A program made the position numbers and the translations under genes. The notes beneath the pieces were generated by a model that searched no databases, was not told the DNA's origin, and saw nothing but the letters and a program-made list of their open reading frames with translations. Below, piece after piece: positions 63,979 to 64,000 of a stretch of DNA of 64,000 nucleotides; within the stretch, counting starts at the first letter, position 1; each line of letters opens with the position of its first letter. This DNA comes from Diplonema papillatum (lineage: Eukaryota; Euglenozoa; Diplonemea; Diplonemida; Diplonemidae): positions 1 to 64,000 of the forward strand of contig JAPJBO010000417.1 of NCBI GenBank assembly GCA_030068145.1, in the 5' to 3' direction.

Positions 63979-64000
63979 ACCCCACGGGTCCAGGAGCAGG

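Larger units (their letters stand above)
60220..64000 (-). mobile_element. DIRS-like retrotransposon 3, running off the right edge
   Basis: Minus-strand element whose 3' region starts at the satellite boundary. A 140-bp segment (GAGTTTCTGCTCTTCGTATT...GCGAGGTCACC) occurs twice, at 60222-60362 and 60487-60630, separated by a spacer. This is a split direct repeat of the kind DIRS/Ngaro elements carry at the 3' side. Upstream (rightward) come reverse transcriptase/RNase H, an overlapping tyrosine recombinase and a gag-like frame. The frames are open where visible; the 5' end is outside the window. Confidence 0.8.

Overview
This is a transposon-dense stretch of nuclear DNA from a eukaryote, most likely a unicellular one. 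The evidence is non-LTR (LINE) and tyrosine-recombinase (DIRS-like) retrotransposons, long CT microsatellites and minisatellites, tRNA-like pol III modules, secreted multidomain proteins with Pro-Thr tandem repeats, and no operons or bacterial-type genes. An alga of the chromerid/dinoflagellate or stramenopile kind would fit, but no marker gene fixes the lineage.

Layout. 1-4.26 kb: minus-strand LINE, internally deleted, running off the left edge. 4.26-8.1 kb: spacer with one unrecognised ORF. 8.1-11.3 kb: repeat blocks X (inverted here) and Y, then a TIR element holding two tRNA-like modules. 11.5-13.6 kb: secreted protein gene 1 with a (PTPA)n stalk. 14.6-19.5 kb: minisatellite, LINE tails and a complex repeat called RepA below. 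19.9-30.1 kb: a 10.2-kb LINE composite set into a RepA copy, with short terminal inverted repeats and a 5-bp target duplication. 30.1-35.2 kb: RepA/X/Y again, then gene 2, a paralogue of gene 1 with a roughly fourfold longer stalk. 35.2-44.4 kb: small TIR elements, repeat fragments and microsatellites. 44.4-48.5 kb: DIRS-like element 1. 48.7-53.9 kb: the fullest RepA-X-Y copy. 54.1-64 kb: 31-bp satellite arrays in both orientations, with DIRS-like elements 2 and 3 and short related elements lodged among them.

How it fits together. The plausible host genes are the two secreted paralogues, which were duplicated together with the Y block upstream of them. Almost everything else is mobile DNA nested in mobile DNA. 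The two main LINE copies are near-identical where compared, so the family moved recently. Its ORF2 has an unusual order: OTU protease-like domain, EEP endonuclease, reverse transcriptase, CCHC knuckle, then three Cys/His zinc-like modules. All coordinates, repeat counts and homology calls come from reading the sequence by eye; no database search or alignment program was used.
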